From Actinoplanes oryzae (GTDB lineage Bacteria > Actinomycetota > Actinomycetes > Mycobacteriales > Micromonosporaceae): a stretch of DNA of 45,880 nucleotides. The stretch lies in contig NZ_JAUQWH010000060.1 of NCBI RefSeq assembly GCF_030757795.1, positions 1-45,880 of the forward strand, given 5' to 3'. A model generated the notes under the pieces. The model saw only the letters and a program-made list of their open reading frames with translations. It did no database searches and was not told the origin of the DNA. Positions 13,204-21,442 of the stretch are shown here, piece after piece; positions within the stretch are counted from its first letter, which is position 1; each line of letters opens with the position of its first letter. The position numbers and the translations under genes were made by a program.

Positions 13204-14445
13204 GTGCCGCTGACTCGCCGGATCCTCCTCGCCGGGCTGGCGGGGTCGCTCGCGGGCTGCGGCGGCGGCTCGGACGCGGCCGGCGACACCACCGAGCTGT
13301 GGATCTGGCCCGGCGGCCTGGGCGACGCGGTGACCCAGGACGCGGTGGCGCGCTACGCCGGGCGCACCCGGCTGCTGCCCAACGTCGTCCAGGGCGACTA
13401 TCTCGACACGCTCACCCGGGCACTGAGCAGCGGCGACGGCGTGCCGGCCATCGTGGGCATCAAGGGCGAGGACATCTCTGCGGTGCTGCCGCGCGCGGAC
13501 GACTTCGTCGATCTCAACACGCTCGGCGCGCGCGATCTGGCCGGGCAGTTCCTGCCGTGGAAGCTCGCGCAGGCCAGCACCGCGGACGGGCAGCAGATCG
13601 GGCTGCCCATCGACATCGGGCCGACCGCGATGTTCTACCGGTCCGACCTGCTGCGCCGGGCCGGCCTCACGGCGGACGCCATGCCGACGTGGGAGCGGTT
13701 CCTGGAGGCCGGCAGCACATTCCAGCGCGCGGTGCCGGGCGTGCACTGGCTGCGCAACGCGGCGGAACTGTTCACGACCGCGATCGGCCAGGAGGCGCAG
13801 CGCTTCGTGGACGAGGGCAATCACTTCGTCGGCGACCAGGCGCACGTACGGGCGGCCTGGCAGCTGGCGGTCGAGCTCGTCGACCGGGGGCTGAGCGCGA
13901 CCATCCCGCCCGGGCACGGCGACGAGTGGGCGGCCGCCGTCCGGCAGGGCAAGCTGGCGATCGAGCTGGGCGCCGCGTGGCACGCCGCCGACCTGATCGA
14001 GGCCGCGCCGGACAGCTCGGGGTCGTGGCGGGTCGCGGCGGGGCCGGCGGCGGGCGCCAACGCGGGCGGCTCGTTCCTGGCGATCCCGGCGGCCGGTGGC
14101 GGGCACGAGCTCGCCTTCGAGATCATCAGCTGGCTGCTCACGCCGGAGAACCAGGCCCGCAACTTCACCGACGCCGCGCTGTTCCCGGCCGCCCCGGCGG
14201 CGTACGGGACGAGTGCCCTCACCCGCCCGGACCCCTTCTTCGGCGGTCAGGTCACGGTCAAGGTCTTCGCGGCCTCCGCGGAGAAGATCAAGCGGGTGTA
14301 CGAGGCCCCGGCCGACGCGGCGCTCGCCGAGGTCTACCTCACGCAGCTCAACGCGGTCGACGCGGGCGAGAAGCAGGGCGATGCGGCGTGGGCGTCGGCG
14401 GTCGCGTCGGCCCGGCAGCTCGCCACCGAGCAGGGCGTGAACTGA
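13204..14445 (+). CDS. Extracellular solute-binding lipoprotein (family 1, sugar type)
   Basis: The 413-residue protein begins MPLTRRILLAGLAGSLAGCGGGSD, a short lipoprotein signal with lipobox LAGC, so C19 should be lipidated. The mature part resembles family 1 solute-binding proteins for sugars: LWIWPGG, GLPIDIGPTAMFYRSDLLRRAGL, TWERFLEAG, FLAIPAAGGGHELAFEIISWLLTPENQARNF. No ABC permease or ATPase gene is next to it. Instead a GGDEF-EAL membrane protein follows 53 bp downstream on the same strand. It may therefore act as a ligand receptor for that protein's extracytoplasmic segment rather than in transport, or use a shared transporter coded elsewhere. The start is GTG at 13204. Confidence 0.88.
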   Translation: MPLTRRILLAGLAGSLAGCGGGSDAAGDTTELWIWPGGLGDAVTQDAVARYAGRTRLLPNVVQGDYLDTLTRALSSGDGVPAIVGIKGEDISAVLPRADDFVDLNTLGARDLAGQFLPWKLAQASTADGQQIGLPIDIGPTAMFYRSDLLRRAGLTADAMPTWERFLEAGSTFQRAVPGVHWLRNAAELFTTAIGQEAQRFVDEGNHFVGDQAHVRAAWQLAVELVDRGLSATIPPGHGDEWAAAVRQGKLAIELGAAWHAADLIEAAPDSSGSWRVAAGPAAGANAGGSFLAIPAAGGGHELAFEIISWLLTPENQARNFTDAALFPAAPAAYGTSALTRPDPFFGGQVTVKVFAASAEKIKRVYEAPADAALAEVYLTQLNAVDAGEKQGDAAWASAVASARQLATEQGVN

Positions 14446-14498
14446 GCAGCAGCTCAAGGAATGCTCAAGGGGCCCGGTCCGGGGCCGATCGGAGCAGC

Positions 14499-16472
14499 AT
14501 GCGGATGTCGCTGCGCTGGATGAGGCGCCGGGTCGTGGCCCGGTGCGCCATCGCCGCGTTGCTGGCCGGGCTCATCCTGCTCGCCGGCCTGGCCGTCCTC
14601 GGCACGCAGACCGCCGCACGCGCCGGCGCCCGGGTCGCCGAGCGCGAACTGGTCAGCCAGCACTGGAGCAACGCCTACGTCAGGATCGGCGTTGAGTACG
14701 AGACGCTGACCGACTATCTGCGCGGCGACGAGGAGGTGAGCCGGGGCACGCTGGCGTCGGTCATCGGCTCGGCCGCCGGGGACCTGCGCTGGCTCTACGT
14801 GCACGGCGGCTCGGACGCCCGGCAGGCGCGGGCGCTGCACAACGCGTACGACGGCTACAGCTACACCTTGCGCAACCTCGTCGACAGCGAGCGGGACGGC
14901 ACGCAGGAGCTGGCGGACGCCCGGCAGGCCGCGGAGAGCGCCGCCGCCCTGCGCAAGCAGGCCGCCGACAGCGTGCAGCGCAACGACGACGAGATCAACG
15001 CGCTGCTCGCCCAGAGCCGGCGGGACAGCGAGCGGCTGCTGCGCGCGGTGGAGATCATGTCCGGCGTCGACCTGGTGCTCGTGCTCACCTGCGCGGTGGT
15101 GCTGCTCATGTATCAGACCAGCACCGAGCGGCAGGCCTCCGAGAGCCGGTACCGGGCCTCGCACGACGGGCTGACCGGCATCGCCAACCGGGAGCTGCTC
15201 ACCGAGCGGGTGAAGGAGGCGATCGAAGCCGCCGACCGCGACGGCACCGGGGTCGGCTTCTTCCTGCTCGACCTCAACCGGTTCAAGGAGGTCAACGACA
15301 CCCTCGGCCATCACTACGGCGACCTGCTGCTGCAGGAGGTCGCCCGCCGGCTCACCTCCGCCGTACGCTCGGACAGCCTCGTGGCCCGCCTCGGCGGCGA
15401 CGAGTTCGCCGTCCTGCTGCCCGGGGTGCACGAGGCGGCGGACCTGCTCGCGATCGGCGACCGGGTGCTGAGCGCGCTGCACGGCGTCGCCGACCTCGAC
15501 GGCATCGCGGTCGACGTGAGCGCCAGCGTCGGCGCCGCGCTCTATCCCCACCCCAGCGGCAGCGCGGCCGAGCTGCTGCAGCACGCCGACGTCGCCATGT
15601 ACGCCGCCAAGCGCGGCCACCTCGGCATCAGCCTCTACGACCGGGACGCCGACGAGCACAGCTTCGAGCGGCTGACCGTGGTCGGCGAGCTGCGCCGGGC
15701 CATCGAGGTCGGCGAGCTCGAGCTGCACTATCAGCCGAAGGTGCGCATGGCCGACGGCCGGTTCAGCGGCGTCGAGTCGCTGGTGCGCTGGCGGCACCCG
15801 GTCCGCGGGCTGCTCTATCCGGACCAGTTCATCCCCGCCGCCGAGCAGAGCGGGCTCATGCCGGCGCTGACCGACGCGCTGCTCGCGATCGCGCTGGACC
15901 AGTACCAGCGCTGGCGCGCCGGCGGCCGCACGATCCCGGTCGCCGTCAACGTCGGTGCCGCCTGCCTGCTCGACGCGGGGCTGCCGGGGCGGATCGCGCT
16001 GCTGCTCGGCCGGTACGACGTACCGGCGGCGCATCTGACCGTGGAGATCACCGAGAGCGCCATGATCAGCGACCCGGCCCGGGCCACCACGGTCCTCGCC
16101 GAGCTGCGCGAGCTGGGGGTGCTGCTGTCCATCGACGACTTCGGCACGGGCTACTCGTCGATGAGCTACCTGCAGAGCATGCCGCTGACCGAGCTGAAGA
16201 TCGACCGTCAGTTCACCACCAAGCTGACCTCGACCGGCAGCGGCCGCGCCATCATCGGCGCGATCGTCGAGCTGGCCCACGCCCTCGAGCTCGCCGTCGT
16301 GGTCGAGGGCGTGGAGGACGCCGAGACGTACGTGATCGCGCGCGAGCTGGGCTGCGAGTACGCCCAGGGCTACCACCTGTCCCGCCCGCTGCCCGCCGAC
16401 GAGGTCGCCGCCTGGGCGCCCGCTCAGTCCTCCACGTCGATGGCCTGGGCCGGGCACACCAGCGCGGCGTGA
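14499..16472 (+). CDS. Membrane-anchored GGDEF-EAL protein (cyclic di-GMP turnover)
   Basis: The 657-residue protein has a first membrane helix at about residues 15-36, an extracytoplasmic segment (37-188) rich in Arg/Asp and partly coiled-coil, and a second helix at about 189-206. A GGDEF domain starts with SHDGLTGIANRELL (about 220) and has RLGGDEFAVLL (about 297-307). The EAL domain has ESLVRWRHP in place of EALxR, VNVGA, EITES, IDDFGTGYSSM, LKIDRQF and EGVE, and AQGYHLSRPL near the end. All metal and catalytic residues of both activities seem present. The inhibitory I-site RxxD is RSDS here, so product inhibition may be lost. GGAGC precedes the ATG at 14499. The end overlaps the convergent ferredoxin gene by 49 bp. 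Confidence 0.92.
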   Translation: MRMSLRWMRRRVVARCAIAALLAGLILLAGLAVLGTQTAARAGARVAERELVSQHWSNAYVRIGVEYETLTDYLRGDEEVSRGTLASVIGSAAGDLRWLYVHGGSDARQARALHNAYDGYSYTLRNLVDSERDGTQELADARQAAESAAALRKQAADSVQRNDDEINALLAQSRRDSERLLRAVEIMSGVDLVLVLTCAVVLLMYQTSTERQASESRYRASHDGLTGIANRELLTERVKEAIEAADRDGTGVGFFLLDLNRFKEVNDTLGHHYGDLLLQEVARRLTSAVRSDSLVARLGGDEFAVLLPGVHEAADLLAIGDRVLSALHGVADLDGIAVDVSASVGAALYPHPSGSAAELLQHADVAMYAAKRGHLGISLYDRDADEHSFERLTVVGELRRAIEVGELELHYQPKVRMADGRFSGVESLVRWRHPVRGLLYPDQFIPAAEQSGLMPALTDALLAIALDQYQRWRAGGRTIPVAVNVGAACLLDAGLPGRIALLLGRYDVPAAHLTVEITESAMISDPARATTVLAELRELGVLLSIDDFGTGYSSMSYLQSMPLTELKIDRQFTTKLTSTGSGRAIIGAIVELAHALELAVVVEGVEDAETYVIARELGCEYAQGYHLSRPLPADEVAAWAPAQSSTSMAWAGHTSAA

Positions 16473-16618
16473 TGGACGTCGTCGCCCTCGGACCCGGGCG
16501 GCTCGGTCTGCAGCAGGAACGCCACCCCGTCCTCGTCGCGCTGGTCGAACACCTCGGGGGCGGCCAGCACGCACTGGCCGGAACCGACACACTTGTCCTG
16601 GTCGAGGAGCACCTTCAT
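16424..16618 (-). CDS. 3Fe-4S ferredoxin partner of the P450
   Basis: The 64-residue protein begins MKVLLDQDKCVGSGQCVLAAPEV. Cysteines C10 and C16 (C-x5-C) and the later CP motif (VCPAQAIDVED) give the three ligands of a 3Fe-4S cluster; the residue between C10 and C16 that would be the fourth ligand is not cysteine. Such ferredoxins donate electrons to CYP105-type P450s. The ATG lies only 2 nt after the P450 stop (TGACCATG), so the pair is one translational unit. No ferredoxin reductase is nearby; a shared reductase is assumed. Confidence 0.93.
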   Translation of the reverse strand: MKVLLDQDKCVGSGQCVLAAPEVFDQRDEDGVAFLLQTEPPGSEGDDVHHAALVCPAQAIDVED

Positions 16619-16620
16619 GG

Positions 16621-17832
16621 TCACCAGCTCACCTTCAGCTCGTACACACCGTAGACCGCCCCGTCGTGCTTGAACGGGACGTCGGAGAGGGCGGTCGCGC
16701 GGCGCAGGGTCGGGATGCGGCGGTAGAGCGTGCTGTAGACGACCTGCAGCTCCATGCGGGCCAGGGGCTGCCCGAGGCACTGGTGCACGCCGAAGCCGAA
16801 GGCGACGTGCCGCCGGGCGTCGCGGGTCAGGTCGAGCGTGTCCGGGTCGGGGAAGACCTGCGGGTCGCGGTTGCCGATGTCGTTGGCCAGGATCACGCCC
16901 TCGCCGGCGCGGATCGTGACGCCGGCGATGTCGATGTCCTCGAGCGCCACGCGCCGCCGGCCGGTGTGCGTGATGGTGAGATAGCGGAGCAGTTCCTCGA
17001 CCGCGGCCGCGACCACCTTCGGGTCGCCGGAGTCGCGCAGCAGGGCCAGCTGCTCCGGGTGCTCCAGCAGCGCGAGCGTGCCGAGCGCGATCATGTTGGC
17101 GGTGGTCTCGTGCCCGGCGAGCAGCAGCAGCACGCCCATCCCGGCCGCGTCGCCCGGCTCCAGCTCGCCGGCCTCGACCCGCGCCACCAGCTGCGACAGC
17201 ACGTCGCCGCCGGGATCGGCCGTCTTCTCGGCCAGGAGTCCCCGCAGATACCCGGTCAGCGCCTGGAACGACGCGCCGCGCGTCTCCGGTGACACGGTCC
17301 GGTTGATCAGGTTGCGGCTGTGCGACTGGAAGAAATCATGCTCCTCGTACGGGACCCCGAGCAGCTCGCAGATCACCAGCGACGGCACCGGCAGCGCGAA
17401 GGCCTCGACCAGGTCGGCGGGCTTCGGGCCGGCGAGCATCGCGTCGATGAGGTCGTCGACGATGCGTTGCACCCGGGGGCGCAGCGCCTCGACCCGCTTG
17501 ATGGCGAAGGGCGCGGTGACCATGCGCCGCAGCCGCAGGTGCTCGGGATCGTCCATCAGGATGAAGCCGATGCCGCCGCCCATGCCGCCCGGGCGGGCCG
17601 GAGCCGCGGACGGGTAGCCGGGGCGGGTCACATCGGCGCTGAGCCGGCGGTCGGCGAGCAGGGTGCGCTGCTCGGCGTGGCGGGTGACGAGCCAGGGCTC
17701 GGAGCCGTCCCACAGCCGGACCCGGGTCAGTGGCGTCTCGTCCCGCAGCTCGCGCAGGACCGGTGGCGGATCGAACGGGCAGCGCTCGGCGCGCTCGGCG
17801 GGAAACGTGATGGTTTCGCTCACCCAAACCAC
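16621..17832 (-). CDS. Cytochrome P450 (CYP105-like)
   Basis: The 403-residue P450 has the I-helix oxygen-binding motif LLLAGHETTANMI (about residues 240-252), the ExxR motif in AAVEELLRYL (about 283-292), and the heme loop FGFGVHQCLGQPLAR (about 350-364) with the axial cysteine. HxxLRRMVTAPF near residue 100 is typical of bacterial class I enzymes. The ferredoxin gene follows immediately. The start is GTG at 17832 or the in-frame GTG at 17823 (VSETITFPAERAE); an upstream stop bars any longer form. A TetR gene is divergent across 89 bp, so it probably controls this pair. The substrate is unknown: CYP105 enzymes act on macrolides, fatty acids or xenobiotics. Confidence 0.94.
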   Translation of the reverse strand: MVWVSETITFPAERAERCPFDPPPVLRELRDETPLTRVRLWDGSEPWLVTRHAEQRTLLADRRLSADVTRPGYPSAAPARPGGMGGGIGFILMDDPEHLRLRRMVTAPFAIKRVEALRPRVQRIVDDLIDAMLAGPKPADLVEAFALPVPSLVICELLGVPYEEHDFFQSHSRNLINRTVSPETRGASFQALTGYLRGLLAEKTADPGGDVLSQLVARVEAGELEPGDAAGMGVLLLLAGHETTANMIALGTLALLEHPEQLALLRDSGDPKVVAAAVEELLRYLTITHTGRRRVALEDIDIAGVTIRAGEGVILANDIGNRDPQVFPDPDTLDLTRDARRHVAFGFGVHQCLGQPLARMELQVVYSTLYRRIPTLRRATALSDVPFKHDGAVYGVYELKVSW

Positions 17833-17854
17833 TCAACGCCGCCCAATCCTCCTA

Positions 17855-17888
17855 AGTCAAGTGACTGAATGCGGCGCCCGTCTATCCT
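17855..17888. promoter_or_regulatory. Palindrome and promoter between P450 and TetR genes
   Basis: AGTCA-AG-TGACT (17855-17866) is a short inverted repeat. For the TetR gene, GTGACT (17861-17866) and TATCCT (17883-17888), 16 bp apart, form a plausible promoter. The reverse strand has TTGACT in the same palindrome as a possible -35 for the P450. The palindrome is a candidate operator shared by both. Confidence 0.4.
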
Positions 17889-17921
17889 GGACCGCAACAC
17901 CCCAGGTCAGGACCGTCACCC

Positions 17922-18536
17922 ATGAGCGAAACCACCACGGCGCGCCCCACCCGCGCGCTGATCCTCGCCACCGCCGAGCGCCTCTACGCCGAGCAGGGCA
18001 TCGTCGCCGTCTCCAACCGGCAGGTCAGCGAGGCGGCGGGGCAGGGCAACAACGCCGCGGTCGGCTACCACTTCGGCACCAAGACCGACTTGATCCGCGC
18101 CATCCTGCAGCACCACAACGAGCCCCGGGAACGCCTGCGCCGCACCCTGCTCGAGCGCCACGCCGGCAGCACCGGCCTGCGCGACCGCCTCTCCTGCCTG
18201 GTCCTGCCCAGCACCGCGCACCTGGCGTCGCTCGGCACCCCCAGCTGGTACGCCCGCTTCGCCGCGCAGCTGCTGACCGACCCGGCCCTGCGCCGCCTCG
18301 CCGCCGAGGAGCACGCCCCCGGCCGCCGGGACGCCCTGGACCAGCTCCGCGCTTGCCTGTCCGGCCTGCCGCCCGGCGTACGCGACACCCGCATCGAGAT
18401 GGCCCACACGCTGATCGCCCACACCTGCGCCGACCGCGAGCGGGCCGGCGCCACCGAAGCGGACTGGGCCGCCACCGGCGCCCACCTGATCGACGCCCTC
18501 GAAGGGCTCTTCACCGCCCCGGTGAGCGCCTCCTAG
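17922..18536 (+). CDS. TetR-family transcriptional regulator
   Basis: The 204-residue protein has an N-terminal TetR domain (about residues 10-60: LILATAERLYAEQGIVAVSNRQVSEAAGQGNNAAVGYHFGTKTDLI). The QGNNAAVGYHFG recognition stretch is typical of a subgroup beside P450 or oxidoreductase genes. The helical ligand domain follows (STAHLASLGTPSWYARFAAQL). It is divergent from the P450-ferredoxin pair and is its likely repressor. Its stop overlaps the stop of the convergent beta-lactamase-like gene by 4 bp. The ligand is unknown. Confidence 0.9.
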   Translation: MSETTTARPTRALILATAERLYAEQGIVAVSNRQVSEAAGQGNNAAVGYHFGTKTDLIRAILQHHNEPRERLRRTLLERHAGSTGLRDRLSCLVLPSTAHLASLGTPSWYARFAAQLLTDPALRRLAAEEHAPGRRDALDQLRACLSGLPPGVRDTRIEMAHTLIAHTCADRERAGATEADWAATGAHLIDALEGLFTAPVSAS

Positions 18537-19435
18537 GCCCCGCGCAGCGCGTCCCGCAGCCCCCGGGCGACGCGGCCCATCAGCGCCTCGACGGCCGGCT
18601 GCACCGCCGCGGGGACCTGCGACTCGGTCATCGCCACCACCACGTAGGCCCGGCCGTCGGCATGCTCGACCACGCCGGCCTCGTGGCGCAGGTTCAGCAG
18701 CGTGCCCGTCTTGGACGACCAGAGCGACGCGTCCGAGCCGAGATCGGGCGCCAGCCGGTGCCGGACGACATTGGCCGCGAGCAGCTCCCGCACGCGCGCC
18801 GCGACCGGCGCCGAGACCGGGTCGGCCCGCCAGACGGCGGTGAGCAGGTCCGCGTACGATCGGGCCGTCCCGGTGCTGGCCCGGGTCACGTCGAGCTGCG
18901 TGACAGCGTGCCCGCGCCCCGCCGCACCCCCGCCGATGGCCAGCGCGTGCGCCAGGTGCACCTCGGCCGGGCCGAAGCGTTCCGCCGGGGTGTCCATGAG
19001 GGAGCCGGTCGGGTGCCGGACCGCGATGCCGCCGACGCCCAGCCGGCGCAGCTCCGCCTCGACGGCGGCGGGCGGGGTGAGCTCGAACAACGCGTCGGCG
19101 GCGACGTTGTCGCTGATCGCCACGGCCAGGTACAGCAGATCGTCGAGCGCGACGACGGCCGGATGCCGGAACCTGCTCAGCCCGGTCGGCCCCGGGGTCG
19201 CGACCCGGCCGGGCGCCACCTCGACGCGGCGGGCGGCGTCCAGCTCGCCGCGGGCGACGCGTTCCAGGGTGGCGACCGCCAGCGGGACCTTGACCAGGGA
19301 CGCGGCCGGGAACACGACGTCCGCGTCGAGGTCGAGCTCGGCGCCCGAGCCGAGGTCCCGCACCAGGAACGAGCCGCGCAGCCCGCCGGCCCGCAGGGCC
19401 TCCCGCGCGTCGCGGACGGCGGAGGTCAGGCTCAC
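18533..19435 (-). CDS. Class A beta-lactamase-like serine hydrolase without signal peptide
   Basis: The 300-residue protein has the three serine-enzyme motifs of the penicillin-recognising fold: SLVK (nucleophile S46 and K49), SDN in AISDNVAAD, and KTG in SSKTGTLLN. It lacks the ExxLN omega-loop motif that carries the deacylating glutamate of true class A beta-lactamases. It has no N-terminal hydrophobic segment, so it should stay in the cytosol. I prefer the GTG at 19435: it overlaps the LysR stop as GTGA and has GGGAG 8 nt upstream. An ATG at 19453 would add six residues. A peptidase or esterase role is as likely as beta-lactam hydrolysis. Confidence 0.85.
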   Translation of the reverse strand: MSLTSAVRDAREALRAGGLRGSFLVRDLGSGAELDLDADVVFPAASLVKVPLAVATLERVARGELDAARRVEVAPGRVATPGPTGLSRFRHPAVVALDDLLYLAVAISDNVAADALFELTPPAAVEAELRRLGVGGIAVRHPTGSLMDTPAERFGPAEVHLAHALAIGGGAAGRGHAVTQLDVTRASTGTARSYADLLTAVWRADPVSAPVAARVRELLAANVVRHRLAPDLGSDASLWSSKTGTLLNLRHEAGVVEHADGRAYVVVAMTESQVPAAVQPAVEALMGRVARGLRDALRGA

Positions 19436-20304
19436 GACGGGTCTCCCACGCATGCGGCGACGGCCGCGGCCAGCACGGTACGCAGCTTCCTGCTGTCGTC
19501 CGCCGAGCCCGCCACGGCGTCATATCCCCGGGCGAACGCTTCCTCTCCGACCGGCCGCCAGGTCAGCCCGAAGGCGTCGGCCTCCGCCCGGGAGCACAGG
19601 ACCAGATCCGCCCCGCCGAGCGCCCGCGCCACGGCGCCGGGCACGGAACGCGCCTTGACGATCTGGTACGGCAGCAGGCCGACGGCGTGGCCCAGCCGGA
19701 CGATGCGGTCGAGGACGTGCGGCACGTCGTCCTCGGGCTGCACCCACACCCGGCGCGGTTCGGCGTCGGCGTCGCGGCCCGCCCGCAGCTGCTCCAGACA
19801 GAACTCACGGCCGTCGTCGCGGAACACACCGGCCAGGCCGAGCGGCACCACCCACTCGCCGCTCCCGGCGGGCACGGCGGTGATCGCGGCGTGGACCTCC
19901 CGCGTCCGCACGAGATCGGCACGCTCCCCGGGGCCGGCGGGTACGACGTCGAAATACAGCCCGTGGCGCCGCCCCTCGGCGATGAGGAAGGCGAGGGCGA
20001 GCGGCGGGGCGGCGGCCGGCACGGCGAGGTCGAACGCCCGGTGCCGGGCCCGGTCGGCGTGGTGGTCGAACGCCTCGGCCAGGTCGACGAGGCGCTGCGC
20101 CACCGCCAGCATGTCGCGGCCGAAGGGCGTGAGCGCCACCGTCCGCGACGAGCGCTCCAGCACGGGTGCGCCCAGGTGCTGCTCCAGGCCGGCGATGCGC
20201 CGGCTCGCCACCGGCTGCGGGATGCCCACGGCCGCCGCGCCCTGCGTGAAGCTTTCGTGCCGGCTGACCGCGACGAACGCCGCACAACTCGCGATGAGAT
20301 CCAC
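19432..20304 (-). CDS. LysR-family transcriptional regulator
   Basis: The 290-residue protein has a LysR winged helix (about residues 3-60: FVAVSRHESFTQGAAAVGIPQPVASRRIAGLEQHLGAPVLER) and an effector domain with two Rossmann-like lobes (AFDLAVPAAAPPLALAFLIAEG; WVQPEDDVPHVLDRIVRLGHAVGLLPYQIV). The start is GTG at 20304. TAGGTT on the minus strand (plus 20311-20316) lies exactly 6 nt before it, so the mRNA is probably leaderless. Unlike the usual LysR arrangement, the serine hydrolase gene is downstream on the same strand and translationally coupled. A radical SAM gene is divergent across 127 bp and is the more classical target position. Confidence 0.9.
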   Translation of the reverse strand: MDLIASCAAFVAVSRHESFTQGAAAVGIPQPVASRRIAGLEQHLGAPVLERSSRTVALTPFGRDMLAVAQRLVDLAEAFDHHADRARHRAFDLAVPAAAPPLALAFLIAEGRRHGLYFDVVPAGPGERADLVRTREVHAAITAVPAGSGEWVVPLGLAGVFRDDGREFCLEQLRAGRDADAEPRRVWVQPEDDVPHVLDRIVRLGHAVGLLPYQIVKARSVPGAVARALGGADLVLCSRAEADAFGLTWRPVGEEAFARGYDAVAGSADDSRKLRTVLAAAVAACVGDPS

Positions 20305-20431
20305 GCCCCCAACCTATGTCGATCACGGCCTGTGCTGCCCTGCCGCCTCGTGCGGTCAGCTGTGCGGTTCCGCGCCGGGGGCCGGGGCACTCCTCGCGTT
20401 TGCCGGGCGCGCGCCGGGGCACACGAAAGCG

Positions 20432-21415
20432 ATGCCGGTCGATCTGATCCCGCCGCTCCCCGAGCATCTGCAGCTCGAGATCACGTCGGCGTGCAACCTG
20501 CGCTGCACGATGTGCCTGGTCAGCTATCGCCCACCGGTCAACAAGCTGGCCGGGGCGATGCCGGCGGAACTCTTCGAGCGCCTGGTCGCGGACGTGCCCG
20601 GGCTGCGGCGGCTCACCCTGCAGGGCCTCGGCGAGCCGCTGCTGTCACCCCATCTGCCCGCCATGATCCGTACGGCCGTCGAGCGCCGCATCACCGTGGG
20701 CTTCAACACCAATGCCACGCTCCTGCACGCCCGCCGCGCCCGCGAGCTGGTCGACAGCGGCGTCGACTGGCTGCACGTGTCGCTGGACGGGGCGCGCGCC
20801 GCGACCTACGAGAACATCCGCGCCGGGGCGACCTTCGACACCGTGGTCGCCAACCTGGCCGGGCTGGTCGCGGCGAAACGGGCGGCGGGGAGTCGTACCC
20901 CGTGGGTGCGAGTGGTCTTCGTGGCCATGCGTGACAACGTGGCGGAGCTGCCCGGCCTGGTCCGCCTGCTCGGGGACCTCGGCGTCGACGAGCTGCACGT
21001 GCAGAACCTGTCGCACAGCTTCTCCGACACGGACCCCGCCGGAGCGTACGAGGGAATCCGCAGTTTCGCCGCGGAGCAGGCACTGTGGACATCGTCGCCG
21101 CCCGCCTTCGCGGAGGCCCGGATCGCCGCCGCCACAACGGGTCTCAAGCTGCGCCTGCCCCGGGCCGAGGAGCCGGCCGGCGATCGGCGGGGGTGCTCGT
21201 GGCCCTGGGACGCGGCGTACATCACGAGCGCGGGGGTCGTGCAGCCCTGTTGCATGGTCATGGGCGACGACCGGGTGGCGCTGGGGAGCCTCGCCGAGCA
21301 GAGCTTTCCGGAGATCTGGCGCGGGGCGGCGTACCGGGAGTTCCGGGCCCGCCTGAGCAGTGCCGAGCCGCCGGCGGTGTGCGCGGGGTGTTCGCTCTAC
21401 CGCCGGATCTTCTAA
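20432..21415 (+). CDS. Radical SAM enzyme with SPASM-type C-terminal cluster region
   Basis: The 327-residue protein has the radical SAM motif CNLRCTMC (C21, C25, C28) that binds the 4Fe-4S cluster for S-adenosylmethionine cleavage, then the TIM-barrel landmarks LQGLGEPLLSPHL and GFNTNATLL. The C-terminal part (about 250-327) has a SPASM-like cysteine set: CSWPWDAAYITSAG, VQPCCMVMGDD and VCAGCSLY. SPASM enzymes modify peptides, proteins or small molecules. No precursor-peptide gene or maturase partner is evident nearby, so the substrate is unknown. The ATG at 20432 has only a weak GAAAG upstream. It is divergent from the LysR gene and may be under its control. Confidence 0.9.
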   Translation: MPVDLIPPLPEHLQLEITSACNLRCTMCLVSYRPPVNKLAGAMPAELFERLVADVPGLRRLTLQGLGEPLLSPHLPAMIRTAVERRITVGFNTNATLLHARRARELVDSGVDWLHVSLDGARAATYENIRAGATFDTVVANLAGLVAAKRAAGSRTPWVRVVFVAMRDNVAELPGLVRLLGDLGVDELHVQNLSHSFSDTDPAGAYEGIRSFAAEQALWTSSPPAFAEARIAAATTGLKLRLPRAEEPAGDRRGCSWPWDAAYITSAGVVQPCCMVMGDDRVALGSLAEQSFPEIWRGAAYREFRARLSSAEPPAVCAGCSLYRRIF

Positions 21416-21442
21416 CAGGTCCGGCGGCAGAGCCGGGGTGGG

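Noticed and set aside
21421..21436. Terminator between the radical SAM and DUF4383 genes
   Set aside because: The stem CCGGC-N6-GCCGG is only 5 bp with no T-run; too weak to list.
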